DNA of 64,000 nucleotides. It comes from Rhizobium subbaraonis (GTDB taxonomy: Bacteria; Pseudomonadota; Alphaproteobacteria; Rhizobiales; Rhizobiaceae). This document shows positions 38,824-47,569 of this stretch, in pieces (within the stretch, counting starts at the first letter, position 1; each line of letters begins with the position of its first letter). The stretch lies in assembly GCF_900220975.1 (NCBI RefSeq), contig NZ_OBQD01000003.1:372001-436000 (forward strand), given 5' to 3'. The position numbers were made by a program, and so were the translations under genes. Below the pieces are notes generated by a model, which was given only the letters and a program-made list of their open reading frames with translations, ran no database searches and was not told where the DNA came from.

Positions 38824-39210
38824 ATGTCGAAGTTTGATGCAGATGAACAGGAAGAAAAGCCGCTTGATCCGGCCATGGAGAATGTCCGGCGCAAGATGGT
38901 TCGCCTGCAGCTCGTCTCCGGTGGCATCATGCTCGTCATGTTCATGGCGGTGCTTGCGGCCATTGTCTATAAGGTGACGCGGACGGATGGCAAGCCCGAA
39001 AGCCGTATTTCCGCAGGCCTCAGCGTTCCGAGCGATGCGCCCGTCAGCGGTTCAGTAACGCTTCCGGACGGCTTCACCGTGTCGTCGGTATCGCAGTCGG
39101 ATGGCCAGATCCTGTTCTACGGCACCCTCTCCGACGGTGCCCGCAAGGCGATCCTGTTCGACATCGCCGCCGGACGCGTCATCGCCGATATCGACGTTAG
39201 CGGCCGGTAA
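38824..39210 (+). CDS. Small single-pass membrane protein, unknown function
   Basis: A 128-residue protein: acidic N-terminus (KFDADEQEEKPLDPAMENVRRKM), one membrane helix (LQLVSGGIMLVMFMAVLAAIVYKV, about residues 27-50) and a periplasmic beta-rich tail (LPDGFTVSSVSQSDGQILFYG, FDIAAGRVIADIDV). The gene precedes and nearly touches the rRNA/tRNA methyltransferase gene (start 8 bp after its stop). No function assigned. Confidence 0.75.
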   Translation: MSKFDADEQEEKPLDPAMENVRRKMVRLQLVSGGIMLVMFMAVLAAIVYKVTRTDGKPESRISAGLSVPSDAPVSGSVTLPDGFTVSSVSQSDGQILFYGTLSDGARKAILFDIAAGRVIADIDVSGR

Positions 39211-39217
39211 CGGGGCA

Positions 39218-40048
39218 GTGGCCGGCGCAGCGATCCGTATCACCGAGAGCGACGATCCCCGCATCGCGGCGTTCCGCTCGATCCGCGAGCGCGATCTCGT
39301 CGGGCGGGAGGGCCGCTTCGTCGCCGAGGGAACCGTGGTGCTGCGGATGCTGGCGCAGGCGCATACCCGGGGTGGGGGATTTCGCGCGGAAGCGATCCTG
39401 ATCCTTGAGAACAGGCTCGCAGGGCTCGCCGCCATCCTGGCGGATATTCCGGCCGACGTCCCGGGCTATGTCGCGGACAAGACGATCTTCAACGGGATCG
39501 CCGGATTCGACATGCATCGCGGCGTCGTTGCGATCGGACGCCGGGAGGAGCCGCCTTCGGTCGCGGGGCTGATCGCCTCGCTGCCGGCCGACAGTCTCGT
39601 GCTTGCCGCTTGCGGCATTTCCAACCATGACAACATGGGTGCCCTGTTCCGCAACGCCGCAGCCTTCGGTGTCGACGCCTTCCTGCTCGACGAAACCTGC
39701 TGCGATCCGCTCTACAGGAAGGCGATCCGGGTCTCGGTCGGCTCAGTGCTGAGCCTGCCCTATGCGCAGGGCGAGGGAGCGCGGGAGTTGCTGCAGTCCC
39801 TCACCGAGACCGGATTTGCGATATGGGCGCTTTCGCCGCGCGGCGAGACAGCCGTTGGGCAGATTGCCCCGAGCGCACGGCTGGCGCTGGTTGCGGGCAC
39901 GGAAGGCGAAGGGTTGCCCGATGCGATCCTGTCGCAGTTTCATACCGCAAGGGTGCCGCAGGCGCCCGGCCTGGACAGCCTCAACGTCGCCACAGCCTGC
40001 GGCATCGCGCTCTATCAGATGGCCCTGTCAAAGGGGCGGATCGGCTGA
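39218..40048 (+). CDS. TrmH/SpoU family RNA 2'-O-methyltransferase
   Basis: A 276-residue SPOUT methyltransferase using SAM. N-terminal substrate-binding region (DPRIAAFRSIRERDLVGREGRFVAEG) is followed by the knot: CGISNHDNMGALFRNAAAFGVDAFLL, RLALVAGTEGEGLPD, and SLNVATACGIALYQM. The GTG at 39218 (MAGAAIRITESDDPRI) is taken as start because no ATG precedes the domain in this frame. RNA target not inferable. Confidence 0.88.
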   Translation: MAGAAIRITESDDPRIAAFRSIRERDLVGREGRFVAEGTVVLRMLAQAHTRGGGFRAEAILILENRLAGLAAILADIPADVPGYVADKTIFNGIAGFDMHRGVVAIGRREEPPSVAGLIASLPADSLVLAACGISNHDNMGALFRNAAAFGVDAFLLDETCCDPLYRKAIRVSVGSVLSLPYAQGEGARELLQSLTETGFAIWALSPRGETAVGQIAPSARLALVAGTEGEGLPDAILSQFHTARVPQAPGLDSLNVATACGIALYQMALSKGRIG

Positions 40049-40068
40049 GAGGGGCTGACGGGGGCGGT

Positions 40069-41232
40069 TTATCCCCGCGGCGGAAGCATATCCTTGGCGC
40101 GGCTGGCGAGGCTCAGCCTGCCCGTTCCGTTTGCCGGAGGTGCCTGGTCCAGCAGGCCGCGGATCGGCGAGGCGTCGCCCTCGTGCGCATCGGTCAGGAC
40201 AATCATCTTGGCCGCAACGACTGCCATCTCCTCGCGCAGTGCCGCATCGGTTGCCGCAGACGGCGCCTCTGAAAGGCGCTGGGTGATTGCGGCACTGCGG
40301 TCGCGTACGTCGGCTTCCAGGGACAGCAGGTCCAGAACGTTTTCGCCGTTTCCAGACGCCGTTTCGCGGCCGTGTTCGATGAGAGGGATTTCGGCAGGGG
40401 CGGCGAGGAGAGGCTTCATTTCCGGTGTGCGTGCAATGCGGGCCTGGGGCCTGATGTCGGGACTGGGGTTTTTCAGCTTTTCGCGCAGCCTTCCGATTTC
40501 GGCAACGGGGCGTTCCAATGCTGCGTCCGTGCCGGCGCTCTGGTTCTGCTCGCGGGCAAGCTTGGTTTCGAGTTGTCGGGCCCTGTTTTCCTCGCGCGAG
40601 AGCTTGAGGCTGGTTTCCTTCAGGCTCGCTTGGGCGGCGCGCAGGCCCTCGACCAGCTTGTCGCGCTCGTGGCGCAGGGCCAGCAGCCGGCTTCCGAGGT
40701 TCTCGATCTCGGTGTCCTTCGCGGCAAGGGCGATCATATGGTCGTTCAGGTCGCTCTGGACGAGGTCGCGATTGGCGTTGAGGATCTCTATCTCGCGCTT
40801 TTTGTGCAGGATTTCCCGGTCGGCTGCGTCAAGCTGGGCTTTCAACTGCGCGAATTTCTGCTCATCCAGGCGGAGCGACGAGCGCAGGTCGCCGGCGTCG
40901 ACGTTCATGTCCTCGATGTGCGCCTTTAGGTCGGCATTGTCGGCGGCCAGCCGGCTGACGTCGCGCTTCAGCGCCTCGTTCTGCACGGCAAGGCGCGTGC
41001 CCTTTTCCCGTTCACGAACCAGGCTTTGCGAAACCCGGGCGTTCTCCGCCGCAAATGCGGCACGGGCCATGTCGGTCTGGGCGCGGACTTCCTGCGGGCT
41101 CAGCGGGGTTGTCGCCTTCATCCGGTTCTCGGTGTAGGCGACGATGCGGCGCTGGATCGCAGGCGCGACGAGCAACCCGACCAGCGTGGCTGCCAGGAAG
41201 CCGAGGGCGAATAGCAGGGCATATTCAATCAC
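40069..41232 (-). CDS. Membrane-anchored coiled-coil protein, unknown function
   Basis: A 387-residue protein with one N-terminal membrane helix (YALLFALGFLAATLVGLLVAPAI) and a long coiled coil from about residue 60 to 260 (QNEALKRDVSRLAADNADLKAHIEDMN, LRLDEQKFAQLKAQLDAADREILHKKREIEIL). The C-terminal third is charged and less helical. The topology, short anchor plus rod, suggests a scaffold in the envelope or cytoplasm. Conserved in position near chpT/ctrA only by inference. Confidence 0.75.
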   Translation of the reverse strand: MIEYALLFALGFLAATLVGLLVAPAIQRRIVAYTENRMKATTPLSPQEVRAQTDMARAAFAAENARVSQSLVREREKGTRLAVQNEALKRDVSRLAADNADLKAHIEDMNVDAGDLRSSLRLDEQKFAQLKAQLDAADREILHKKREIEILNANRDLVQSDLNDHMIALAAKDTEIENLGSRLLALRHERDKLVEGLRAAQASLKETSLKLSREENRARQLETKLAREQNQSAGTDAALERPVAEIGRLREKLKNPSPDIRPQARIARTPEMKPLLAAPAEIPLIEHGRETASGNGENVLDLLSLEADVRDRSAAITQRLSEAPSAATDAALREEMAVVAAKMIVLTDAHEGDASPIRGLLDQAPPANGTGRLSLASRAKDMLPPRG

Positions 41233-41346
41233 GACGCTGCAGATCCCGTTCTTCGGTCATTCCCGTGACTTTGGGCCACTATAGCCGACGCAGCCCCGTT
41301 GCACAGAGGCTGCGCGAGCAATTTCGGTTACGGTGGTAAACTGCAC

Positions 41347-41934
41347 TCAGAACGGATTCCAGGTGGGGTTACGGGTTAGCTTCAGATAGCCGGCATTGAC
41401 GCCGAGCCGTGCACCGAGGCCGGTGCGGATCGGTACGATGACCATGTTCTGCTCGGTCAGCACCGTCATGCCGACGCCGGCGACCACATAGGCCGCGCCC
41501 GAGACGCCGGCAAACCGCGTGTAAAGCGCGTTCACGTCGGGGAGGTTGTAGACGAGCATCATGGTGCGGCTGCCCTGTCCACCCCAGTCGAGGCCGAGGG
41601 ACGGGCCCTGCCAGAACACCGGATGGCTGCCGGCGTTCTTGGTGTTCATCTCGCCTTCGCCATAGGTCAGGCCGGCGACGAAGGCGCCCGAGCCTTCCTG
41701 GCCGAGAATGTAGCCGTTCGGCAGACCATAGGACTCGAAGGCGCGCTCGACGACCTTGGCAAGGCCCCCGGTGGTTGAGCCGAAGAAGCTGTGGCCGGCA
41801 TCGACGATCTCCTGCACGCTATAGGTCGAGCCGCCGGTGCCCTGGGCATGGGAGGCGGCCGGCATTGCGAGGGCCATCATCGCGCCGATTGCGGAAAGCA
41901 GCGCCGAGCGCCGGGTCAAATTCGAAACACGCAT
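41347..41934 (-). CDS. EipA-like envelope protein (DUF1134)
   Basis: A 195-residue secreted protein. ATG 41934 gives a signal peptide (RRSALLSAIGAMMALAMPAASHAQG) followed by the DUF1134 domain: SVQEIVDAGHSFFGSTTGGLAKVVERAFESYG, GEGEMNTKNAGSHPVFWQGPSLGLDWGGQGSR and VIVPIRTGLGARLGVNAGYLKLT. In Brucella a DUF1134 protein, EipA, is needed for envelope integrity. The link to that role here is by family. Confidence 0.85.
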   Translation of the reverse strand: MRVSNLTRRSALLSAIGAMMALAMPAASHAQGTGGSTYSVQEIVDAGHSFFGSTTGGLAKVVERAFESYGLPNGYILGQEGSGAFVAGLTYGEGEMNTKNAGSHPVFWQGPSLGLDWGGQGSRTMMLVYNLPDVNALYTRFAGVSGAAYVVAGVGMTVLTEQNMVIVPIRTGLGARLGVNAGYLKLTRNPTWNPF

Positions 41935-42150
41935 GTTTATTCCCTCGTCGTGGTTCGGGACATCGTCATGACTGTCAATTTGACCGGATCGTGTTAACAA
42001 TCGGTTTACCAAATGTGGTGTCTTTATGGCTGACTTCTAATTGAAACTGCTTCGCGTTATTTTCGCGTGTTAAGTGTCGATTGGGACTGTGCGCAAAGCC
42101 CGCCGGTTGCAAACGGAGCCTTGGCGGCTGCCGGCATTTTGGAGACCTTC

Positions 42151-42798
42151 ATGGCAAAGAATCCGAACCTCACTCTGAGCGGTCCAGACCTGGCGGCGCT
42201 GCTGTGCAGCCGCGTGTGCCACGACGTCATTTCGCCCGTCGGTGCGATCAACAACGGTCTGGAACTGCTCGACGAGGGCGGGGCAGACGAAGATGCGATG
42301 GAGTTGATCCGCACAAGCGCACTGAACGCTTCGGTGCGGTTGAAGTTCGCGCGCCTTGCGTTCGGCGCCTCCGGTTCGGTCGGGGCGTCGATCGATACCG
42401 GAGAAGCCGAGAAGGCCGCCCGCGACTTTGCAGCAGCGGAGAAGAAGACCGAAATCACCTGGAGCGGGCCGCGCGCCATCATTGCCAAGAACCGCGTGAA
42501 GCTGCTTCTCAACCTGTTCCTTGTCGCCTATGGCGCGATCCCGCGCGGCGGCTCGATCGACGTGACGCTCGAGCGCCCGGAACTCGACGCCGAGTTCCGC
42601 CTGACCGCCAAGGGGCGCATGCTGCGCGTGCCGCCGAAGTTCAACGAGATGCTTTCGGGCCAGCTGGAAGAAGCCGTCGACGCCCATAGCATCCAGCCCT
42701 ACTACACGGTACTTCTGGCAGATGAAGCCGGGATGCAACTCGACATCGTCTCCTCGCCCGAGGAGATCACCTTCGTGGCGAAGGTCGTCGCCGGCTGA
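42151..42798 (+). CDS. chpT: Histidine phosphotransferase ChpT
   Basis: Relays phosphate from the hybrid kinase CckA to the response regulators CtrA and CpdR. The 215-residue protein has the dimerisation-phosphotransfer helix CSRVCHDVISPVGAINNGLELLDEG, whose His (near residue 25) is the phosphorylated residue, followed by a degenerate ATPase-like domain. ATG 42151 begins MAKNPNLTLSG. ctrA lies 700 bp beyond its end on the opposite strand. Confidence 0.92.
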   Translation: MAKNPNLTLSGPDLAALLCSRVCHDVISPVGAINNGLELLDEGGADEDAMELIRTSALNASVRLKFARLAFGASGSVGASIDTGEAEKAARDFAAAEKKTEITWSGPRAIIAKNRVKLLLNLFLVAYGAIPRGGSIDVTLERPELDAEFRLTAKGRMLRVPPKFNEMLSGQLEEAVDAHSIQPYYTVLLADEAGMQLDIVSSPEEITFVAKVVAG

Positions 42799-42805
42799 GG
42801 GAGCG

Positions 42806-42830
42806 GCCCGGCGGCCATGCTGCGCCGGGC
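42806..42830 (+). terminator. Weak terminator-like hairpin after chpT
   Basis: GCCCGGCG (42806-42813) and CGCCGGGC (42823-42830) form an 8-bp stem starting 8 bp after the chpT stop; no clear T-run directly follows, but a TTTTATTT stretch lies 8 bp on. Confidence 0.45.
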
Positions 42831-42909
42831 GGTAACCTTTTATTTGCCAGATACCGCTACACTTAGTTCATGATTGACCGCTCCCGCGAGCGGGGAAGTG
42901 GAGCAGGCG

Positions 42910-43272
42910 ATGCGGCGCATCATGATTGCGGACGGCTCGGACGTCGTCCGCAAGGTCGGAAAACGAATCCTCTCAGGCCTGGATTACCTTGTGCTCGAAG
43001 CGTCGAACTCGCTTGAGGCGCTGGTGCGCTGCGAGGCCGAACTGCCAAACGTCGTCATCGTCGATTCCACCATGGACGGCGCGCTGGAGCTGATCGGCAA
43101 TATCCGCATGCTGCCCAAGGGCGAGACGGTGCGCATCTTCTACTGCGTCGTCGAGGCCGATCTGAAGAAGATGATGATGGGCAAGCGGGCAGGGGCCGAC
43201 GATTTCCTGCTGAAGCCGTTCGACCGCAAGATCCTGACGAGCGTCTTCGCCAATCTCTCCATCGCAGCCTGA
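42910..43272 (+). CDS. Single-domain response regulator
   Basis: A 120-residue stand-alone receiver: RRIMIADGSDVVRKVGKRILSGLDY, the phospho-acceptor region VVIVDSTMDG, and ADDFLLKPFDRKIL with the conserved Lys. The first acidic pair is reduced to one Asp (IADGSD instead of the usual DD), which could weaken Mg binding. ATG 42910 has GGAG 6 bases upstream and is preferred over the in-frame GTG/ATG at 42874. Position after chpT makes it a candidate output or phosphate sink of the CckA-ChpT relay; it is not an obvious CpdR. Confidence 0.8.
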   Translation: MRRIMIADGSDVVRKVGKRILSGLDYLVLEASNSLEALVRCEAELPNVVIVDSTMDGALELIGNIRMLPKGETVRIFYCVVEADLKKMMMGKRAGADDFLLKPFDRKILTSVFANLSIAA

Positions 43273-43401
43273 CCGCTCCGGTCGGTTCTCTGGAAATCCT
43301 GAACGCGGTAGCGGATCTCGCTGCCGCGTTTTGCATGTTGCCACCATGGGCTCCGGAGCAACCGATGCGATGAATTCCGGACCGGCTCCCGGGTGGCAAA
43401 A

Positions 43402-43424
43402 AACCCGCCTTCGACAGGCGGGTT
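43402..43424. terminator. Terminator of ctrA (bidirectional)
   Basis: AACCCGCCT (43402-43410) and AGGCGGGTT (43416-43424), loop TCGAC. On the minus strand the stem is followed by a run of Ts, so it ends ctrA; the receiver gene converges on it. Confidence 0.85.
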
Positions 43425-43453
43425 CTGTATTCTGCGGGTGGTTGTGAGCGCGA

Positions 43454-44152
43454 TCAGGCGCTTTCGAGATAGTCGCCGTCGGGCTCGCGCAGCACGTAGC
43501 CACGGCCCCATACGGTCTCGATGTAATTGGCGCCGCCGGCGGCGTTCGCGAGTTTCTTGCGCAGCTTGCAGATGAAGACGTCGATGATCTTCAGCTCCGG
43601 CTCGTCCATGCCGCCATAAAGGTGGTTGAGGAACATTTCCTTGGTCAGCGTGGTGCCCTTGCGCAGCGAGAGCAGCTCGAGCATCTGGTATTCCTTGCCG
43701 GTCAGGTGAACCCGCTGGCCGCCGACCTCGACGGTCTTCGCGTCGAGATTGACGATGAGTTCGCCGGTGGAGATGACCGATTGCGCATGGCCCTTGGAGC
43801 GGCGGACGATGGCGTGAATGCGGGCCACCAGTTCGTCCTTGTGGAAGGGCTTGGTCATATAGTCGTCGGCGCCGAAGCCGAGGCCGCGTACCTTGTCCTC
43901 GATGCCGGCCATGCCGGAGAGGATCAGGATCGGAGTCTTGACCTTGGCCAGGCGCAGCGTGCGCAGAACCTCGTAACCGGACATGTCCGGGAGGTTCAGG
44001 TCCAGCAGGATGATGTCGTAGTCGTAGAGCTTGCCGAGATCGACGCCCTCTTCGCCCAGATCAGTCGTGTAGACATTGAAACTTTCGGATTTGAGCATCA
44101 ACTCGATGCTCTGCGCTGTCGCGCTATCGTCCTCAATGAGTAGTACCCGCAT
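43454..44152 (-). CDS. ctrA: Cell-cycle master regulator CtrA
   Basis: OmpR-type response regulator that controls chromosome replication, division and motility in alphaproteobacteria. The 232-residue protein begins [23 protein letters not shown], with phospho-acceptor [20 protein letters not shown], conserved Lys in [27 protein letters not shown], and a winged-helix DNA-binding domain ([36 protein letters not shown]). The C-terminus does not end in the AA degron of Caulobacter but in YLESA. TTAACCAT on the minus strand about 90 bp upstream may serve autoregulation. Confidence 0.97.
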   Translation of the reverse strand: MRVLLIEDDSATAQSIELMLKSESFNVYTTDLGEEGVDLGKLYDYDIILLDLNLPDMSGYEVLRTLRLAKVKTPILILSGMAGIEDKVRGLGFGADDYMTKPFHKDELVARIHAIVRRSKGHAQSVISTGELIVNLDAKTVEVGGQRVHLTGKEYQMLELLSLRKGTTLTKEMFLNHLYGGMDEPELKIIDVFICKLRKKLANAAGGANYIETVWGRGYVLREPDGDYLESA

Positions 44153-44678
44153 CTATGTCCCCTTTTCCGCCGCTCAAGGTGTCCTGGCCCCTCTACACGA
44201 TACGGATCCAGTCGTTGCCTGATTTGAGGCTGCCACCGAATGGTTAACAAATTCTGATTCACTCTGGCAAGATGTATCGAAATTGTTAAATAATTTTAGC
44301 AGCTCCCTGAATTTATGAAGAAATTTGAAAGCACACACCTCACCCACATTGTGAGGAAATTGCGCTAACCGACTCTTTCGACTCGTGATTACAAGGCATG
44401 CGGCATTTTGGGTTTTGCATTTACCGACCCTTAAATCATGCGACCTATGATTAACGATGCCCGTAAACGAAAGGTTACCAGCGGTAGGGTTTCGTTAATA
44501 TCGGCAGATTTTTTTGCCGGTTCCGGTCCAACCGGTTCGTTGGTCGGGTGAAAATGTCGGTCTGCTTCGTTCTGTTACCAAGCGAAGCATGCCTTAAGCT
44601 TGTTGGTTGGACGTTTTGCGCGCCTGCGCCGACCGTCCGCCAAGTGCCGGGGTCTCGCTATCCACGGGAGTATTGCGT
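44153..44678. promoter_or_regulatory. ctrA-fliJ divergent regulatory region
   Basis: A 526-bp intergenic region that is much richer in A+T than its neighbours. It contains TTAACCAT on the minus strand (ATGGTTAA at 44240-44247) and a partial TTAA-N7-TTAA-like element (TTAAATAATTTTAGC at 44286-44300). ctrA promoters in related species are multiple and CtrA-regulated. No gene was found inside. Confidence 0.55.
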
Positions 44679-45029
44679 ATGAAGTCACGTGAGAGCCTAG
44701 TTCGCCTGAAGGAATTTCAGGTGAAGGAAAAAAGGCGACAGCTGAACCAGTTGCAGATGATGATGTCCGAATTCGAGCGGATGTCGAAGGAACTGGAAAG
44801 CCAGATCGCTATCGAAGAAAAAAGGTCCGGCATCTCGGACCCGAGTCATTTTGCCTATCCGACCTTTGCCAAGGCCGCACGCCAGCGTGCCGACAACCTG
44901 CTGGTTTCCATCCGGGAACTGAAGGTGCAGCAGGACGCCGCCGAACTGGCGCTCGAAGAGGCGGAGGCAGATTTTGCCAAGGCATCCGCGCTGGAGGAGC
45001 GTGACAACGCGGTGCGCATCCGCGCCTGA
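44679..45029 (+). CDS. FliJ-like coiled-coil protein
   Basis: A 116-residue, highly charged, almost entirely helical protein: ESLVRLKEFQVKEKRRQLNQLQMMMSEFERM and LKVQQDAAELALEEAEADFAKAS. Length and pattern match FliJ, the soluble chaperone/stalk of the flagellar export ATPase, and a fliJ-like gene beside ctrA is common in rhizobia. No other flagellar gene is in the window. GGGAG lies 7 bases before the ATG. FliJ function is inferred, since coiled coils score widely. Confidence 0.65.
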   Translation: MKSRESLVRLKEFQVKEKRRQLNQLQMMMSEFERMSKELESQIAIEEKRSGISDPSHFAYPTFAKAARQRADNLLVSIRELKVQQDAAELALEEAEADFAKASALEERDNAVRIRA

Positions 45030-45117
45030 CGCCGATACGACCTGTCTGCTCCGGCCATCAGGCCGGCTCATGCCGATGACGCGCATTGCGGCATTGACAT
45101 TGCGCGCGGGCATCAGG

Positions 45118-45165
45118 AAGAACCCTCATGACCGAACGAGTTTGCGGTCCTGAGGGTTCTTCTCG
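45118..45165 (+). terminator. Long hairpin terminator after fliJ-like gene
   Basis: AAGAACCCTCA (45118-45128) pairs with TGAGGGTTCTT (45151-45161); an inner GACCG/CGGTC stem extends it. TCTCGTTT follows. Confidence 0.8.
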
Positions 45166-45187
45166 TTTGTCACAGAGGTTCGACGGA

Positions 45188-45469
45188 TCAGAGGGTTACC
45201 ACATCGCTCCATTCCGGATGCCGCGTCGCCTGGGCGCGGAAGAACGGGCAAAGCGGCATGATCTTCCAGCCTCCGGCGCGCGCCTGTTCGACGGCGTGCA
45301 GGGCGAGGGCTTGACCGACGCCGCGGCCGCGCAGCGCGTCGGGAACGCCGGTGTGGTCTATGATGACCAATTGCGGCGAGGTGCGGGAATAGGTCATTTC
45401 CGCCTCATGGCCGTCGACGGTGACGGCGTAGCGCCCGTGTGAACCGTTTTCCGTGCTGCGAATCTCCAT
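45188..45469 (-). CDS. GNAT-like N-acetyltransferase (YidJ/YjdJ type)
   Basis: A 93-residue minimal GNAT: YAVTVDGHEAEMTYSRTSPQLVIIDHTGVPDALRGRGVGQALALHAVEQARAGGWKIMPLCPFFRAQ, with the acetyl-CoA loop RGRGVGQAL. ATG 45469 sits 10 bases after GGGAG; a second ATG at 45478 is too close to it. Substrate unknown. Confidence 0.85.
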   Translation of the reverse strand: MEIRSTENGSHGRYAVTVDGHEAEMTYSRTSPQLVIIDHTGVPDALRGRGVGQALALHAVEQARAGGWKIMPLCPFFRAQATRHPEWSDVVTL

Positions 45470-45658
45470 CGCGTGCATTCTCCCTGTCTGTTTCTCGCCA
45501 TCGATCAGGGGGACGTAGGGGCGCGGCCCGCCTCCGCATAGTCCCGCGCAAGAAAAAATGCATCCCGCATGGGCCCGGGCGCCGCGGGAGGGCTTGCTGA
45601 TGCTGCAACGGTCATGGCGCAATGTTATGCATGGCGGAAAATTCGCGCGAGGCAATCG

Positions 45659-46123
45659 ATGACGCTGATCGTACCCGTCCTGCTCATTCTCTCGACGTTG
45701 TCGCTGGCGTTCGGCATCGTTCTGCCGCTGGTGCTGTTCGAGAAGCTCTACTTTTTCAGCGAGACGCCGTCGCTCCTCGGCATCATCGCCTATCTCTGGG
45801 CGGAGGAGAACCGGGCTCTGGCCGCGATCGTCGGGCTGCTGTCGATCGTCTTTCCGGTGGTCAAGCTGATCGCGATCGCCTTCGAGGCGACGGTGCCGGT
45901 CGAAGGGGGAGCGCACGAGCGGCTGTTTGCTAGGCTTCTGCCGCTGCTGGCGCGGTGGTCGATGGTGGACGTCATGCTGGTCGCGCTCGTCATCTTCGCA
46001 GCAAAGACGAGCGGCGTTGCGGAAGCCTTCACGCAGCCGGGGCTGTGGTTCTATGCCGCCTCGGCGGTCATGACGGGGCTGCTGCAAATGCGACTGCGGC
46101 CGCAACGAGTGCGGCCGCAGTGA
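45659..46123 (+). CDS. PqiA-like integral membrane protein
   Basis: A 154-residue protein with four membrane helices (LIVPVLLILSTLSLAFGIVLPLVLF, LAAIVGLLSIVFPVVKLIAIAF, WSMVDVMLVALVIFAAK, GLWFYAASAVMTGLL). The KLYFFSETPSLLG, PVVKL and LARWSMVDVMLVA motifs are typical of the paraquat-inducible protein A family, which works with MCE-type lipid transport in enterics. It is half the size of E. coli PqiA and stands alone here. The end of the gene holds an 11-bp perfect palindrome (46094-46120). Confidence 0.8.
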   Translation: MTLIVPVLLILSTLSLAFGIVLPLVLFEKLYFFSETPSLLGIIAYLWAEENRALAAIVGLLSIVFPVVKLIAIAFEATVPVEGGAHERLFARLLPLLARWSMVDVMLVALVIFAAKTSGVAEAFTQPGLWFYAASAVMTGLLQMRLRPQRVRPQ

Positions 46124-46156
46124 AGAAGGGGAGGGTGCAAGGCGGCCAGTGCCTGA

Positions 46157-46432
46157 CTAGTGCCTGTACTGCTGGATGCGCGTGGTGCGCAGACCCGCCA
46201 GACCGTGATCGTTGATGGAAGACTGCCAGGAAAGGAATTCCTCGACCGTCAGCGTATAACGCTCGCAGGCTTCCTCGAGGCTCAGCAGGCCACCGCGTAC
46301 GGCGGCCACCACTTCAGCCTTCCTGCGGATCACCCAGCGCCGCGTATTGGCGGGCGGCAGATCGGCGATCGTCAAGGGGCTGCCATCGGGGCCGATGACA
46401 TACTTAACGCGGGGTCGTATCATTTCGGTCAT
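46157..46432 (-). CDS. sciP: CtrA-inhibitory regulator SciP (DUF1153)
   Basis: A 91-residue HTH protein, MTEMIRPRVKYVIGPDGSPLTI...LPPANTRRWVIRRKAEVVAAVRGGLLSLEEACERYTLTVEEFLSWQ, which is the SciP family over its full length. In Caulobacter SciP binds DNA and CtrA and blocks CtrA-activated transcription. It lies 2 kb from ctrA. The start is ATG 46432; the frame extends nine codons upstream without family sequence. Confidence 0.93.
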   Translation of the reverse strand: MTEMIRPRVKYVIGPDGSPLTIADLPPANTRRWVIRRKAEVVAAVRGGLLSLEEACERYTLTVEEFLSWQSSINDHGLAGLRTTRIQQYRH

Positions 46433-46831
46433 AGGACTCTCTACTACACACAAGACCATATGATCGGACTGTAGTTTGCCACATTTAAAATTTGCCTAAG
46501 CTAATCGTAACAATTCGCTAACAATTGAAACGATCCGGCGGAACAAGACTGTGGCAATGCATGTGGCCGCTGTAGCCGGGATCCACTCCGCAGCTTGCGG
46601 CCCGGGGCGTGCTATACAAGTCTGCACCACGAGAATTCGCTATATCCAGCAAGATGTTGCCTCTGCTACATGCCTTGTGATCAGTGGCCGTGCCGCGCCG
46701 GTCGTAGCTGCGTATCGTCGCCGTGCAAGCGTCATGTCTCTTGTCCTTCCGGGGTTTCTGGAGATGCCTTCTTTTCAACATGAGCAACGGTGCAGAGCAG
46801 CTTCAGCCGAGCCGGGGCTTGAGGTCCATCG
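46433..46831. other. Intergenic region, sciP to luxR
   Basis: A 399-bp gap between divergent genes. It starts A+T-rich (sciP promoter side) and holds no convincing coding frame or hairpin. Promoters for both genes are expected here but were not pinned down. Confidence 0.4.
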
Positions 46832-47569
46832 ATGACATACGTCGACAATTTATTGATGAACCAGCAGCGTCCGGCCGATTTCCTGAGCGGTCGTTCGCTG
46901 GAAGGGGTGCGCACGGAGTATGAGGTGCTGCGCCTCTTTCGCCGCTGTGCCGATCATTTCGGCTTCAGCCACTTTCTTGTCGCCCGGTTTCCGGAGAGCG
47001 AACGGCTGGGCTTTGCCGAACGGCTGGTGATCAGCAACTGGCCGACCGAGATGGTGCGCAGCTATGACGGCCTTGGCGTGTTCCATGAAAGCCGCCTCGT
47101 CGCGGATGTGGCGCAGACGAAGCGGCCGGTCACAGGCGGTGCGGAACTGTTGGCGCCCCGGCATGCCGCCGACACCGCATCGGGGCTTGCGGAACGCTTC
47201 GGCTTTACCACGTCGGTCGCGTTTTTCCTCCACACGACCGCGGCCGAGCCCTTTATCGTCGTCTACTCCGGGAAATCGGCCGAGCCGGACCCGGAAAAGC
47301 TGCCTGGCCTCTATTTCACCTCGGTGCAGGTGTTCGAATGCCTGGAGCAGACTTTTGCGCCGCGACCCGCCGCGCGCGAACGCCTGTCGGGCCGAGAGAT
47401 CGAGTGTCTGCGCTGGGCCGCGGCCGGCAAGAGCGGTGACGAGATCGCCATTATCTTGGGGATATCCGCCTATACCGTCAGCAGCTATTTCAAGTCGGCG
47501 ACGAAGAAGCTGGACGCGGTCAATCGGATGCAGGCCATAGCCTCGGCCCTGCGGTTGAAGATCATCTAG
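46832..47569 (+). CDS. LuxR family regulator with autoinducer-binding-like domain
   Basis: A 245-residue protein with an N-terminal region like the acyl-homoserine-lactone-binding domain (YEVLRLFRRCADHFGFSHFLVARFPESERLG, NWPTEMVRSYDGLGVFHESRLVADV) and a C-terminal GerE HTH (LSGREIECLRWAAAGKSGDEIAIILGISAYTVSSYFKSATKKLDAVNRMQAIA). No luxI-type synthase is in the window, so it is an orphan regulator here. Whether it binds any signal molecule is unknown. Confidence 0.87.
   Translation: MTYVDNLLMNQQRPADFLSGRSLEGVRTEYEVLRLFRRCADHFGFSHFLVARFPESERLGFAERLVISNWPTEMVRSYDGLGVFHESRLVADVAQTKRPVTGGAELLAPRHAADTASGLAERFGFTTSVAFFLHTTAAEPFIVVYSGKSAEPDPEKLPGLYFTSVQVFECLEQTFAPRPAARERLSGREIECLRWAAAGKSGDEIAIILGISAYTVSSYFKSATKKLDAVNRMQAIASALRLKII

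Noticed and set aside
45188-46105. A 305-codon frame extending the GNAT N-terminus over the PqiA-like gene.
   Set aside because: Only the last 93 codons match the acetyltransferase; the rest is antisense to an intact membrane-protein gene.
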